Made by a program: the position numbers and the translations under genes
Shown: piece after piece, positions 26,563 through 34,995 of the stretch
How positions within the stretch are numbered: the stretch's first letter is position 1
Layout: each line of letters begins with the position of its first letter
NCBI GenBank assembly: GCA_021201335.1
Contig: JAJQFD010000009.1
Coordinates: forward strand, 186,001-250,000
DNA length: 64,000 nt
Direction of reading: 5' to 3'
From: Bacteroides sp.
GTDB taxonomy: Bacteria; Bacteroidota; Bacteroidia; Bacteroidales; Bacteroidaceae
Notes under the pieces: generated by a model
Database searches by the model: none
What the model was told of the DNA's origin: nothing
What the model saw: only the letters and a program-made list of their open reading frames with translations

Positions 26563-27834
26563 ATGAAAAAGTTATCACACCTTTTAATCGTTCTTCTGGC
26601 TTGCATGCCTGTCCTTGCTTTTGGACAAGAAGACAGCAAATATCTGGCCGGAGCCGTGCCCGAAGTTGATGGAAAAATTGTATTCTCTCGCGAATTTGAT
26701 TTAACGGGTGCCAGTCAGGAAGCCATATATGAGCGTATGCATCAGTTCCTGACCCAACGAATGAATGAAAATGAAAACAACAGCCGTATTATTTACGAGG
26801 ACAAAGAAAAAGGTATGATAGCTGCTTCTGGAGAAGAATATCTGGTGTTCTCTTCCAGCGCCTTGTCTTTGGACCGGGCTATCATTAACTACCAGATTAC
26901 CACCACAAGCTCTCCAGGCAAATGCCTGATGGAAGTAGAAAGGATACGCTATTTGTATCAGGAAAAAGAACGCTATACGGCAGAAGAATATATATCGGAT
27001 GAAGTAACCCTCAATAAAAACAAAACAGGAATATACCGGGGATACAAGAAATTTCGTATAAATACAATTGACTTTGTGGATAAATTATTTGAAGATGCCG
27101 CCAGAAACTTTGGTATACAGCGCGCAGTAGTAGCTCCTGTTGTCACTACACCCCCACCTTTAGTAACTACTCAAGCACCTGTGGTTAACACACAACCTGT
27201 GGTACAAGCTGCGGAAATTACACCGGCAATCCCTATAGTTACCACTCCAGTTACAACACAGGTCACTATTCCGAATGTAGCCAACATACCTACAGCAACG
27301 CAACCCATTGCCACCGGATCAGCAGCTATGGCAGGTTACAAACGCATCGCTCCAGACAAAATCCCGGGTAACATCATCAAAATGCTATCAGATGATTGGA
27401 TGTTAATTACTGCAGGTAATGATCAACAGTTCAACATGATGACTGCCAGCTGGGGCGGATTAGGTGTACTGTACGGTAAACCCATTGCAACTTGTTTCAT
27501 TAATCCGACCCGATTTACCTATCAACTGATGGAGAAGAATGATACTTATACACTGACTTTCTATACAGAAGCTTATAGAGATGCACTGAAATACTGCGGA
27601 TCGACCAGCGGAAAGAATGCAGATAAAGTAAAAGGTTCTGGCCTTACTCCAATTACAACTCCTGATGGAAGTAAAGCATTTGGCGAAGCCTGGCTGGTGA
27701 TTGAATGCCGCAAACTGGTTTCCCAGTCATTAATGCCTGAGGCAATCTCCGATCAGAAAATCAAAGATGAATGGATAGGTAAACAATTGCATAAAATGTT
27801 TATCGGTGAAATAATTAATATATGGGTAAAGTAA
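26563..27834 (+). CDS. Exported two-domain protein: DUF4468 plus flavin-reductase-like split barrel
   Basis: A signal peptide (residues 1-21) precedes a DUF4468-like domain (about 30-185; GKIVFSREFDLTGASQEAIY). A Thr/Pro/Val-rich linker follows (about 190-255). The C-terminal domain (about 262-423) resembles the FMN-binding split barrel of flavin reductases (DDWMLITAGNDQQFNMMTAS; KPIATCFINPTRFTYQLMEK). The combination implies a periplasmic or surface flavoprotein. Domain assignments are from pattern recognition; substrate and cofactor are unknown. It is single in its strand block, between a terminator and the hairpin repeats at 27908. Confidence 0.82.
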   Translation: MKKLSHLLIVLLACMPVLAFGQEDSKYLAGAVPEVDGKIVFSREFDLTGASQEAIYERMHQFLTQRMNENENNSRIIYEDKEKGMIAASGEEYLVFSSSALSLDRAIINYQITTTSSPGKCLMEVERIRYLYQEKERYTAEEYISDEVTLNKNKTGIYRGYKKFRINTIDFVDKLFEDAARNFGIQRAVVAPVVTTPPPLVTTQAPVVNTQPVVQAAEITPAIPIVTTPVTTQVTIPNVANIPTATQPIATGSAAMAGYKRIAPDKIPGNIIKMLSDDWMLITAGNDQQFNMMTASWGGLGVLYGKPIATCFINPTRFTYQLMEKNDTYTLTFYTEAYRDALKYCGSTSGKNADKVKGSGLTPITTPDGSKAFGEAWLVIECRKLVSQSLMPEAISDQKIKDEWIGKQLHKMFIGEIINIWVK

Positions 27835-27907
27835 AAAAGAGATAAGTTCATGCTAATTCATACTTAGTCCGAATTCCTCGATACGAAATATCGTCAGTAA
27901 TCAGTAA

Positions 27908-27985
27908 AAATCCCGGTAGCATTTGACGCAAAAGCTACCGGGATTTCTTATAACTCCTACCGACATTTGGTGCAAATGCTACCGG
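27908..27985. repeat. Two tandem hairpins sharing the CCGGTAGC-ATTTG motif
   Basis: The first hairpin has 13-bp perfect arms (27908-27920 and 27934-27946, CCCGGTAGC/GCTACCGGG) extended by TTTG/CAAA, followed by a T-rich stretch. It can terminate the upstream gene. The second (27957-27985) has CATTTG-GTG-CAAATG followed by CTACCGG, a shuffled copy of the same motif. Related CTTCCGGTAG motifs occur at 19738 and 19782. Confidence 0.75.
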
Positions 27986-28064
27986 CTCCAGGTTGGAGAA
28001 AAATCGTTCTTATGATTAATCTGGGTTAAAAATAAGAAAGAGATAAAGAAATCGCTTTCTATAT

Positions 28065-28253
28065 TTATTTCTTCCGTCTGTTAGCTCGCTTCTTGCGAAT
28101 CTCTGCTTTCATTTTGGCCGCACCGGAACCATGAAGTCCTTTGATATAAGTTGCCTTTTTAGCTTTGGTCTTCACCTTTTTCTCTTCCTTTTTCTCGTCT
28201 TTGGCTTTTCCTTTAAAAACAATTCCTCCGGTTATGGCCTCTTCAATACTCAT
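28065..28253 (-). CDS. Small Lys-rich basic protein, unknown function
   Basis: A 62-residue protein with a less charged N-terminus (MSIEEAITGGIVFKGKAKDE) and a very basic remainder ending KMKAEIRKKRANRRKK. It may bind nucleic acid or the ribosome, but no family is recognised. A divergent TATCTTTG promoter element 33 bp upstream supports it being real. The methyltransferase gene is divergent. Confidence 0.6.
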   Translation of the reverse strand: MSIEEAITGGIVFKGKAKDEKKEEKKVKTKAKKATYIKGLHGSGAAKMKAEIRKKRANRRKK

Positions 28254-28285
28254 TATAAGCTTTATTGGTTATATTTTTTCAAATG

Positions 28286-28333
28286 CAAAGATAGTCCTTT
28301 TCTCCCAAAGGAGAGTTATTTTATTTATCTTTG
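28286..28333. promoter_or_regulatory. Divergent pair of -7 elements
   Basis: TATCTTTG occurs on the minus strand at 28286-28293, facing the small basic protein, and on the plus strand at 28326-28333, facing the methyltransferase. The plus element overlaps the upstream part of the longer methyltransferase frame, so the start at 28358 is preferred. Confidence 0.5.
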
Positions 28334-28357
28334 CCTTTCTATTTAAGAAACATAAAG

Positions 28358-29089
28358 ATGAATACCTCCATACTCTCCTGTGACAAAGACCCTATGGGAA
28401 TGGCCATTGCCGATTTCTTCCATCACCAAAAAGCAGATAAACTACGCGTTCTTTCTTCTCAGTTCGAAGAAGATGAAATACCTGTGAAGGATCTTTTCAG
28501 GGATTTCAAACAAATGTCTGCCTTGGAACGAAAAGCGTTGCAACTGGCATCCGGCAAAATATTGGATGTGGGCGCTGGCAGTGGTTGTCATACACTATCC
28601 CTACAGGATATGGGAAAAGAAGTTTATGCCATCGACATCTCCCCTACTTCCGTTGAAGTAATGAGGCAGAGAGGAGTAAAAAATGTACAGTTAATCAATC
28701 TTTTCAGCGAACAATTCACCGAAAAATTCGATACCATTTTGATGCTTATGAACGGATCAGGCATTATCGGCCAGATAGGAAATATGCCGATTTTCTTTCA
28801 GAAAATGAAGTTACTCCTTCATCCGGGAGGATGCATTCTGATGGATTCGAGTGATCTTCGTTATTTATTTGAAGAGGAGGATGGAAGTTTCCTCATCGAT
28901 CTGGCTGGAGATTATTATGGAGAAGTAGACTTTCAAATGCAATACAAGCAAATACGAGGCGATGTATTTGACTGGTTATATATTGACTATCAAACTCTCA
29001 GCCTTTACGCCGCCGAGTATGGTTTCAAGGCTGAAATAATCCAAGAAGGAAAACATTATGACTATCTGGCCAGACTGACGTTTGCCTAA
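28358..29089 (+). CDS. Class I SAM-dependent methyltransferase
   Basis: From the start at 28358 (MNTSILSCDKDPMGMAIADF) the product is 243 residues. It has the Rossmann SAM-binding motif ILDVGAGSGCHTLSLQDMG, the acidic VYAIDISPTSVEVM and a motif IV-like FDTILMLMNGSG. The substrate is unknown. Its stop overlaps that of the convergent downstream gene by 4 bp. Confidence 0.88.
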   Translation: MNTSILSCDKDPMGMAIADFFHHQKADKLRVLSSQFEEDEIPVKDLFRDFKQMSALERKALQLASGKILDVGAGSGCHTLSLQDMGKEVYAIDISPTSVEVMRQRGVKNVQLINLFSEQFTEKFDTILMLMNGSGIIGQIGNMPIFFQKMKLLLHPGGCILMDSSDLRYLFEEEDGSFLIDLAGDYYGEVDFQMQYKQIRGDVFDWLYIDYQTLSLYAAEYGFKAEIIQEGKHYDYLARLTFA

Positions 29090-31150
29090 AATTTCTCTTT
29101 CCGTTCAAACTTTCCTTCTTCCGTATAGTATTTCCAGGTTCCTTTAGGCTGGTTTTTAGAGTACTTCCCTCTTACTTTCAAAATGCCATCTTCGTAATAT
29201 TCACGATGGCGGCCATGTCTTTTTCCGTCCTTTATCTCTGTTTCGCTTTTCAATGCTCCCTCCGGATAAAACTCACGCAATACATTACCCTGAAATTTCT
29301 CTACATAAAAACGTTGCAGTTCACTCATCAATTCTTTTTCGGATTCTGCATCTTCTTCCATTTCCTCATCCTCTTCATCGGTTTCAATATTGGGAACTTC
29401 TGCTTCCGGATTGTAAGGATCATAGTTCATTACATAATGCAAAGAAGCCGATTGTCCATCCCCCACAATCTGCATGTTCCAGTAAGGAAAAGAATATAAA
29501 ATCTCTTTATTTTGTTGAAAATCAACCCAGGTAGCCCTGTTTACCAACGGTTGTAGCTGAGGAAAGAATTTATGTATATCGGTATAAACAAAGACAGTGG
29601 AAGAAGATTCAAAAGAAGAATAAGCTTTCTTGAAACCATCGATATTTTTCAATAGGTTCTTTTGCTCATAATCCTCTATAAAAGAAAGAAGGGATGCCGA
29701 CCGGTTACTTAATACCACGTAATCGCCGATGTAGGTATAATAAGGCTTTTCAAATTTATCAAAAAGGCTTCCAAAGAACAGACGGAAAAAACCTTTCATC
29801 TCGATGTAGTTAATCTCAAATCCTTTGTAGTCTACTGACTTAACCTTTATCGGAGTCCGGCTTTTGATTTTCTTCTCAATGAACTCCATATTCTTACGGG
29901 CATCTTTGATATTCTTAGCATGAATAGCCAGAATAACTTCCGGCTCACGTCCCAACAAACCCGCCTCCAATTGGGCAATGGCAAATTCCCCGGACATCCA
30001 ACTCAAAAAGTTCTCTTCCAAAGAAAACCCAAACAGATTCTCTATCTTTTTACGAGAACTTGAATAGGAGTCGTATACCTGCTTATCACTGACAGAGAGC
30101 ACACTCTCTAATTCTTTGATAAATGTTACGGGGTCATCAAAACCAATATTCGTGTAAAGAGCAGTACGGGAAGAAAGTATTTCATGGGCTTTCATCTTGT
30201 GTTTGCCGGAATTCAGCAAAGCCGTAACATACGGATCGGCTGTATCTTTGCGCAAGGTATATCCTTTGACTTCTATTTTATCCTTATTGGTATCAAAATA
30301 CAGACCGGCATAATTCATGGACTTACTGAAAATATCTATGTACTCATTCGTTTCACCGCCGAGATAGATAGTCATAAACTCTGGCAAACTCCTATAATTA
30401 ATATATAGCTGCATCAAGCCTTTACCAGCAACAAGTTTCTCAGCTTCCACAAAAGCTGATTCCAGACCAATAGTGGGCTGTTTGCGAGCATCAATAGCAG
30501 CAGTTACCAATTTAGAGGTATAAGATGCTACTAAATGATTTTCTATAAAACTAATATAAAGGATATCTTTGGTTTCCGGATCACGCATTTCCAAAATATT
30601 GATACCATCATACTGCCTGTGAGTAACTGCATAGCCAGCCATTTTGAGTATATTTTCAACCTGGTCTTTCACCATATCTATTTTTGATATTTTCTGGATG
30701 TCAACCACAGCCAGAAAGTCAAAATCCGTAGCTTTTGTTTTATGAATGGATATCAGCATATCACGCTTGCCCACCAGAGAAAGTAGCAATTGATTGCTTT
30801 GTATAATGGAATCGAGCATATCTACATGTAGGGTTATCTCCTCTATAGACTTTGATTTCTTTAAACACTGCCAGGTAGGACTACCGCTAAACTTCTTCCA
30901 ATCTCCTATCGGATCGGATGTACTGACTATGAATGCAGCATCTTTGGGTATCAGATAGATTTGCTGCATATTCTTATCTGGTGAAAGAAATATATTACCT
31001 GCTGAATAAATAAGATACAAGGCTATAACAATGCCAACAAAAATAAAAAACTTTTTTATAATACCTGAAGTTTTTGGGGGGGGAAGGAAGAGAAGAGTTT
31101 TCCTGAGTTTGCAGGTCGGGATTAAGCAACTCATCATTGTTTTCACTCAT
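29086..31150 (-). CDS. Membrane-anchored protein with C-terminal YwqK/MORN-like repeats; start displaced by a C8 tract
   Basis: A membrane helix (FFIFVGIVIALYLIYSAGNI) is followed by ~500 extracytoplasmic residues of unrecognised (possibly DUF3352-like) fold, an acidic stretch and a C-terminal set of YwqK-type repeats (EFYPEGALKSETEI; EYYEDGILKVRGKYSKNQPK). The natural start appears to be ATG at 31150 (MSENNDELLNPDLQTQENSS), but that frame breaks at eight C (31076-31083). With seven C it joins the long frame in register. As written, only a GTG at 31146 opens the long frame, giving an implausible N-terminus. YwqK domains are named after antitoxins but occur widely. It converges with the methyltransferase gene. 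Confidence 0.8.
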
Positions 31151-31192
31151 GATATTAATAAGCAAGGATTAATTTAGCAGATATAAGAATAT

Positions 31193-31376
31193 AAAAAAAG
31201 CCACATTGATGATGTGATGAAACTCCGAATGACATGATTTGAGTGCCCGCTCCCTTTGTAATCCACCGACTTAAAAGTTGTCCCGAAGGATGTGGCCCGC
31301 CATTGAGAACGAAAGCTTGTCTCGGTTTTCTGTATTAATTGATGAGTTTCCCAATCTAATCAATGCGGCTATTTTT
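31193..31376 (-). ncRNA. ssrS: 6S RNA (Bacteroidales-1 RNA)
   Basis: A ~180-nt transcript starts about 8 nt after a perfect TATATTTG element and ends in a T run at 31193-31199. Its ends pair over 12 bp: AGCCGCATTGAT (31359-31370, minus) with ATCAATGTGGCT (31199-31210), one pair being G-U. That is the closing stem of a 6S-like rod. Position downstream of rplT is the known site of the Bacteroidales-1 motif, since identified as 6S RNA, which binds RNA polymerase. The exact 5' end is uncertain by 2-3 nt. Confidence 0.85.
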
Positions 31377-31383
31377 TATATAA

Positions 31384-31415
31384 CAAATATAAGAACTTTC
31401 TGTCATATAAACAAG
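31384..31415 (-). promoter_or_regulatory. 6S RNA promoter
   Basis: Minus-strand CTTG (31412-31415), a 20-bp spacer and TATATTTG (31384-31391) match the Bacteroidetes promoter, just upstream of the 6S RNA. Confidence 0.8.
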
Positions 31416-31455
31416 TTCTTACGAAAAATTGTTCGATTGGTCGGAGGTTATTTAA

Positions 31456-31534
31456 AAGTTAGAATTTAGGAATAAGGGGATAAAAATCCATCCGGTATCG
31501 TTATTTTTAACCCCTTATTCCTAAATTTTAACTT
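31456..31534. repeat. Long palindrome between rplT and 6S RNA
   Basis: Arms of 32 nt (31456-31487 and 31503-31534, containing TTTAGGAATAAGGGG and its complement) pair with few mismatches around a 15-nt loop. This is the third such palindrome in the window, again at a gene 3' end. Confidence 0.8.
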
Positions 31535-31535
31535 C

Positions 31536-31566
31536 AAAAAAAGGCTTGCCGAAACGGCAAACCCTT
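31536..31566 (-). terminator. Terminator of the thrS-infC-rpmI-rplT operon
   Basis: Minus-strand GGTTTGCCG and CGGCAAGCC arms around a TTT loop run into seven T, 22 bp after the rplT stop. Confidence 0.88.
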
Positions 31567-31588
31567 TTTAAGTATCCTTTGCAGAAAG

Positions 31589-31939
31589 TTAGGCAGATTT
31601 TGCTTTGGCAACCACCGCTTTGAAAGCTTCCGGATGGTTCATAGCTAAATCAGCTAAAACTTTACGGTTGATCTCGATACCTGCTTTGTGCAGACCGCCC
31701 ATTAGTTTAGAATAAGAAATACCTTCTAAACGAGCAGCCGCGTTAATACGCTGAATCCAAAGAGCGCGGAAAGTTCTTTTCTTGTTTTTACGGTCACGGT
31801 AAGCATAAGTCAACCCTTTTCCCCAAGTATTCTTAGCTACAGTCCATACATTCTTTCTTGCACCAAAGTAACCTCTGGTAAGTTTCAGGATTTTCTTTCT
31901 TCTTGCTCTTGAAGCAATATGATTTACTGATCTTGGCAT
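31589..31939 (-). CDS. rplT: 50S ribosomal protein L20
   Basis: L20 binds 23S rRNA early in large-subunit assembly. The 116-residue protein has the hallmark [31 protein letters not shown] and [20 protein letters not shown]. It is last in the operon thrS-infC-rpmI-rplT, followed by an intrinsic terminator and the 6S RNA gene. Confidence 0.99.
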   Translation of the reverse strand: MPRSVNHIASRARRKKILKLTRGYFGARKNVWTVAKNTWGKGLTYAYRDRKNKKRTFRALWIQRINAAARLEGISYSKLMGGLHKAGIEINRKVLADLAMNHPEAFKAVVAKAKSA

Positions 31940-32038
31940 AGTTTTACTTTTTTTTGAATGTTAGCGCCGTTATTTCTCATAACGAACTTCAGGCTAATGC
32001 ATTCGGTTAATACTTTTAATAATACGTTTACGCTTTGA

Positions 32039-32236
32039 TTACTTCATCGCTAAGAGTTCTTTCACCTGATTTACATCTACTGTATCAACAGTAGTAGCGT
32101 AACATAGGTTTCTTTTTCTCTTCTTCGATTTTTTAGTCAGAATGTGACTGTGAAAAGCGTGCTTTCTTTTGATTTTACCTGTTCCGGTAAGGGTAAACCT
32201 TTTTTTGGCACCGGAGTTAGTCTTCATCTTTGGCAT
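32039..32236 (-). CDS. rpmI: 50S ribosomal protein L35
   Basis: This 65-residue basic protein has the L35 signature [20 protein letters not shown] and [20 protein letters not shown]. It sits between infC and rplT in the classic order. Confidence 0.99.
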   Translation of the reverse strand: MPKMKTNSGAKKRFTLTGTGKIKRKHAFHSHILTKKSKKRKRNLCYATTVDTVDVNQVKELLAMK

Positions 32237-32300
32237 CTTACTTATTTATTTAATTATTAAATTATATGGCAACGCACTATACCTGAGGCGTTACACACTT

Positions 32301-32885
32301 CTATTCGTTTTCGTTGCGGTCACTTTTTTGATCCGCTGGCTTAACAACCTTTTTAGGAATATCCTTCTTTTTCGGAGAAAGGAAGATTGTCATACGTTTA
32401 CCTTCCAACATGGGCATCTGGTCAACTTTAGCAAATTCTTCCAGATCATTGGCAAACCGTAGTAATAGGACTTCTCCCTGCTCTTTAAAAAGAATAGAAC
32501 GTCCTTTAAAAAACACGTAAGCTTTTACCTTGTCTCCATCTTCCAGAAAGCCTTTCGCATGTTTCAGTTTAAAATTATAGTCATGGTCATCCGTTTGCGG
32601 GCCAAAACGTATTTCTTTTACATTTACTTTTACCTGTTTGGCTTTCTGTTCTTTCTGACGTTTTTTTTGCTGATAGAGAAATTTAGAGTAATCAATAATA
32701 CGACAAACAGGAGGTTGCGCATTCGGAGAAATCTCTACGAGGTCCATCTCACGTTCATGCGCCAGTTTCAGGGCCTGATCAATGGGATATACTTTTGGTT
32801 CAACATCGTCACCCACAATACGGACTTCTTTAGCACGAATCTGCTCATTGATTCGATACTGATTCTTCAGATTGTCATTCTTCAT
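32301..32885 (-). CDS. infC: Translation initiation factor IF-3
   Basis: IF-3 keeps ribosomal subunits apart and proofreads start-codon choice. The start is put at the ATG at 32885 ([20 protein letters not shown]), as in other Bacteroidales; the frame opens further up only from a TTG at 32924. Both domains are present ([40 protein letters not shown]), followed by a charged Lys-rich tail. The product is 194 residues. Confidence 0.98.
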   Translation of the reverse strand: MKNDNLKNQYRINEQIRAKEVRIVGDDVEPKVYPIDQALKLAHEREMDLVEISPNAQPPVCRIIDYSKFLYQQKKRQKEQKAKQVKVNVKEIRFGPQTDDHDYNFKLKHAKGFLEDGDKVKAYVFFKGRSILFKEQGEVLLLRFANDLEEFAKVDQMPMLEGKRMTIFLSPKKKDIPKKVVKPADQKSDRNENE

Positions 32886-33008
32886 TAAATGTCTACTTCC
32901 AGTTTGTTTTTTGTTTGGTATCAATTTTAATTTAATTTATTTATTGTTTGATCATACACAAGCTTTAGAAAATGTCTAAGAGCTAGACTTTTACATTCGC
33001 GCGCAAAT

Positions 33009-34949
33009 TTACCACATATTTATCATATTTTGAACTTCTTCATCCAAAATTTTACCAAATTCTTGATATTTCATGCTTCCTTTATCACCTTCACCTTGTT
33101 TCCGAACAGAAACTTCGCCGTTTTCAGCTTCTTTTTCTCCGACAATCAGCATGTATGGAATACGTTTCAATTCATTGTCACGTATCTTCCGACCAATCTT
33201 TTCATTCCTGTCATCCACAATGGCACGGATATCAATTGTATCGTAGTATTTTTTTAATTGCTCCGCATAATCGTTAAACTTCTCACTGATTGGTAGGATA
33301 GCCACCTGGTCAGGAGCCAGCCATAGTGGAAATTTACCAGCGGTATGCTCAATTAATACGGCCACAAAACGCTCCATAGAACCGAACGGAGCACGATGAA
33401 TCATTACCGGACGATGTTTCTGATTATCTGCACCTGTATATTCCAATTGAAATCTTTCAGGTAAACTGTAATCTACCTGGATTGTACCCAACTGCCATTT
33501 ACGGCCCAAAGCATCGCGAACCATAAAGTCTAATTTAGGTCCATAGAAAGCTGCTTCACCATATTCAACTTTGGCAGGCAAACCTTTTTCCTCACAGGCT
33601 TCAATAATCGCTCTCTCTGCTTTTTCCCAGTTTTCATCGCTGCCAATATATTTATCCCGATTCTCTTTATCACGAAGAGAGATCTGAGCTTCAAAATTCT
33701 CAAAGTTCAGTGCTTTGAATATGATAAAAATAATATCCATTACACTCAGGAACTCTTCTTTCACCTGATCCGGACGACAGAAAATATGAGCATCATCCTG
33801 GGTAAATCCACGTACACGTGTTAAACCATGAAGTTCACCACTTTGTTCATAGCGATATACAGTTCCAAACTCAGCCAGTCTTAAAGGAAGTTCTTTATAA
33901 GAGTGAGGTTGCCACTTGTAAATCTCGCAATGATGAGGACAATTCATGGGTTTCAGCAAATATTCTTCGCCTTCTTCGGGAGTATGAATAGGTTGGAAAG
34001 AATCTTTACCATATTTGGCATAATGTCCGGAAGTAACATATAAATGTTTACTACCGATATGCGGAGTCATGACCTGCTGATATCCGAACTTCTTCTGGAT
34101 TCTTTTCAGGAAGTCTTCCAGGCGTAGTCTGAGAGCTGTACCTTTGGGAAGCCACATCGGTAAACCTTTTCCTACATTTTCAGAAAACATGAACAATTCC
34201 ATTTCTTTTCCTATTCTCCGATGGTCACGTTTCTTGGCTTCTTCTAGCAAGATTAAATAATCATCCAGCATTTTCTTCTTTGGGAAGGTAATACCGTAAA
34301 TACGGGTCAGCATTTTACGGTCTTCTTGGCCTCGCCAGTATGCACCAGCTACAGAAGTTAGCTTAATAGCCTTGATGGGTGCAGTATCAGCCAAGTGTGG
34401 TCCCCGACAAAGGTCAGTAAAAGCCCCTTGCGTATAGGTAGTTATTGTGCCGTCGGCAAGTTCTGAAATAAGTTCTTTTTTATAAGTTTCACCCCGGTCG
34501 TCGAACATTTTCAATGCATCATCCTTTGTAATGCTATTTCTCACCACCGCTTCTTTTTTTGCGGCAAGTTCAAACATTTTAGCTTCAATTACAGGAAGAT
34601 CAGCATCACGTATGATAGCTGTGCCGGGATCTACATCATAATAAAAACCGTTTTCTATAGCAGGACCAATACCAAACTGAATTCCCGGATAGAGTTCTTG
34701 TAAAGCTTCAGCCAGTAAATGAGCGCTTGTATGCCAAAAGGTATGCTTCCCTTCTTCATCTTCCCATTTATATAATTTGATGGAAGCATCTTCCGTAATG
34801 GGACGGCCCAAATCATACGTTTCGCCATTGACACCAATAGATAATACTTCTTTTGCAAGACGTAGGCTTATACTTTCTGCAATCTGCAAACCGTTAACTC
34901 CCTCCATATATTCACGAACGGAGCCATCAGGGAATGTTATTTTTATCAT
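33009..34949 (-). CDS. thrS: Threonine--tRNA ligase
   Basis: ThrRS charges tRNA-Thr and edits mischarged serine. The 646-residue protein has, in order, the TGS domain ([20 protein letters not shown]), the editing domain with [11 protein letters not shown] and CRGPH, the class II catalytic core ([53 protein letters not shown]) and the anticodon-binding domain. It leads the thrS-infC-rpmI-rplT cluster; the 123-bp gap before infC could hold an internal promoter. Confidence 0.99.
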   Translation of the reverse strand: MIKITFPDGSVREYMEGVNGLQIAESISLRLAKEVLSIGVNGETYDLGRPITEDASIKLYKWEDEEGKHTFWHTSAHLLAEALQELYPGIQFGIGPAIENGFYYDVDPGTAIIRDADLPVIEAKMFELAAKKEAVVRNSITKDDALKMFDDRGETYKKELISELADGTITTYTQGAFTDLCRGPHLADTAPIKAIKLTSVAGAYWRGQEDRKMLTRIYGITFPKKKMLDDYLILLEEAKKRDHRRIGKEMELFMFSENVGKGLPMWLPKGTALRLRLEDFLKRIQKKFGYQQVMTPHIGSKHLYVTSGHYAKYGKDSFQPIHTPEEGEEYLLKPMNCPHHCEIYKWQPHSYKELPLRLAEFGTVYRYEQSGELHGLTRVRGFTQDDAHIFCRPDQVKEEFLSVMDIIFIIFKALNFENFEAQISLRDKENRDKYIGSDENWEKAERAIIEACEEKGLPAKVEYGEAAFYGPKLDFMVRDALGRKWQLGTIQVDYSLPERFQLEYTGADNQKHRPVMIHRAPFGSMERFVAVLIEHTAGKFPLWLAPDQVAILPISEKFNDYAEQLKKYYDTIDIRAIVDDRNEKIGRKIRDNELKRIPYMLIVGEKEAENGEVSVRKQGEGDKGSMKYQEFGKILDEEVQNMINMW

Positions 34950-34983
34950 ATTTTATGGATGTTTATTTTTCTTTTTTAGCATG

Positions 34984-34991
34984 CAAAAGTA
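34984..34991 (-). promoter_or_regulatory. -7 promoter element for thrS
   Basis: Minus-strand TACTTTTG fits TAnnTTTG, 35 bp before the thrS ATG and next to the end of the TPR gene. Confidence 0.5.
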
Positions 34992-34995
34992 GTAA

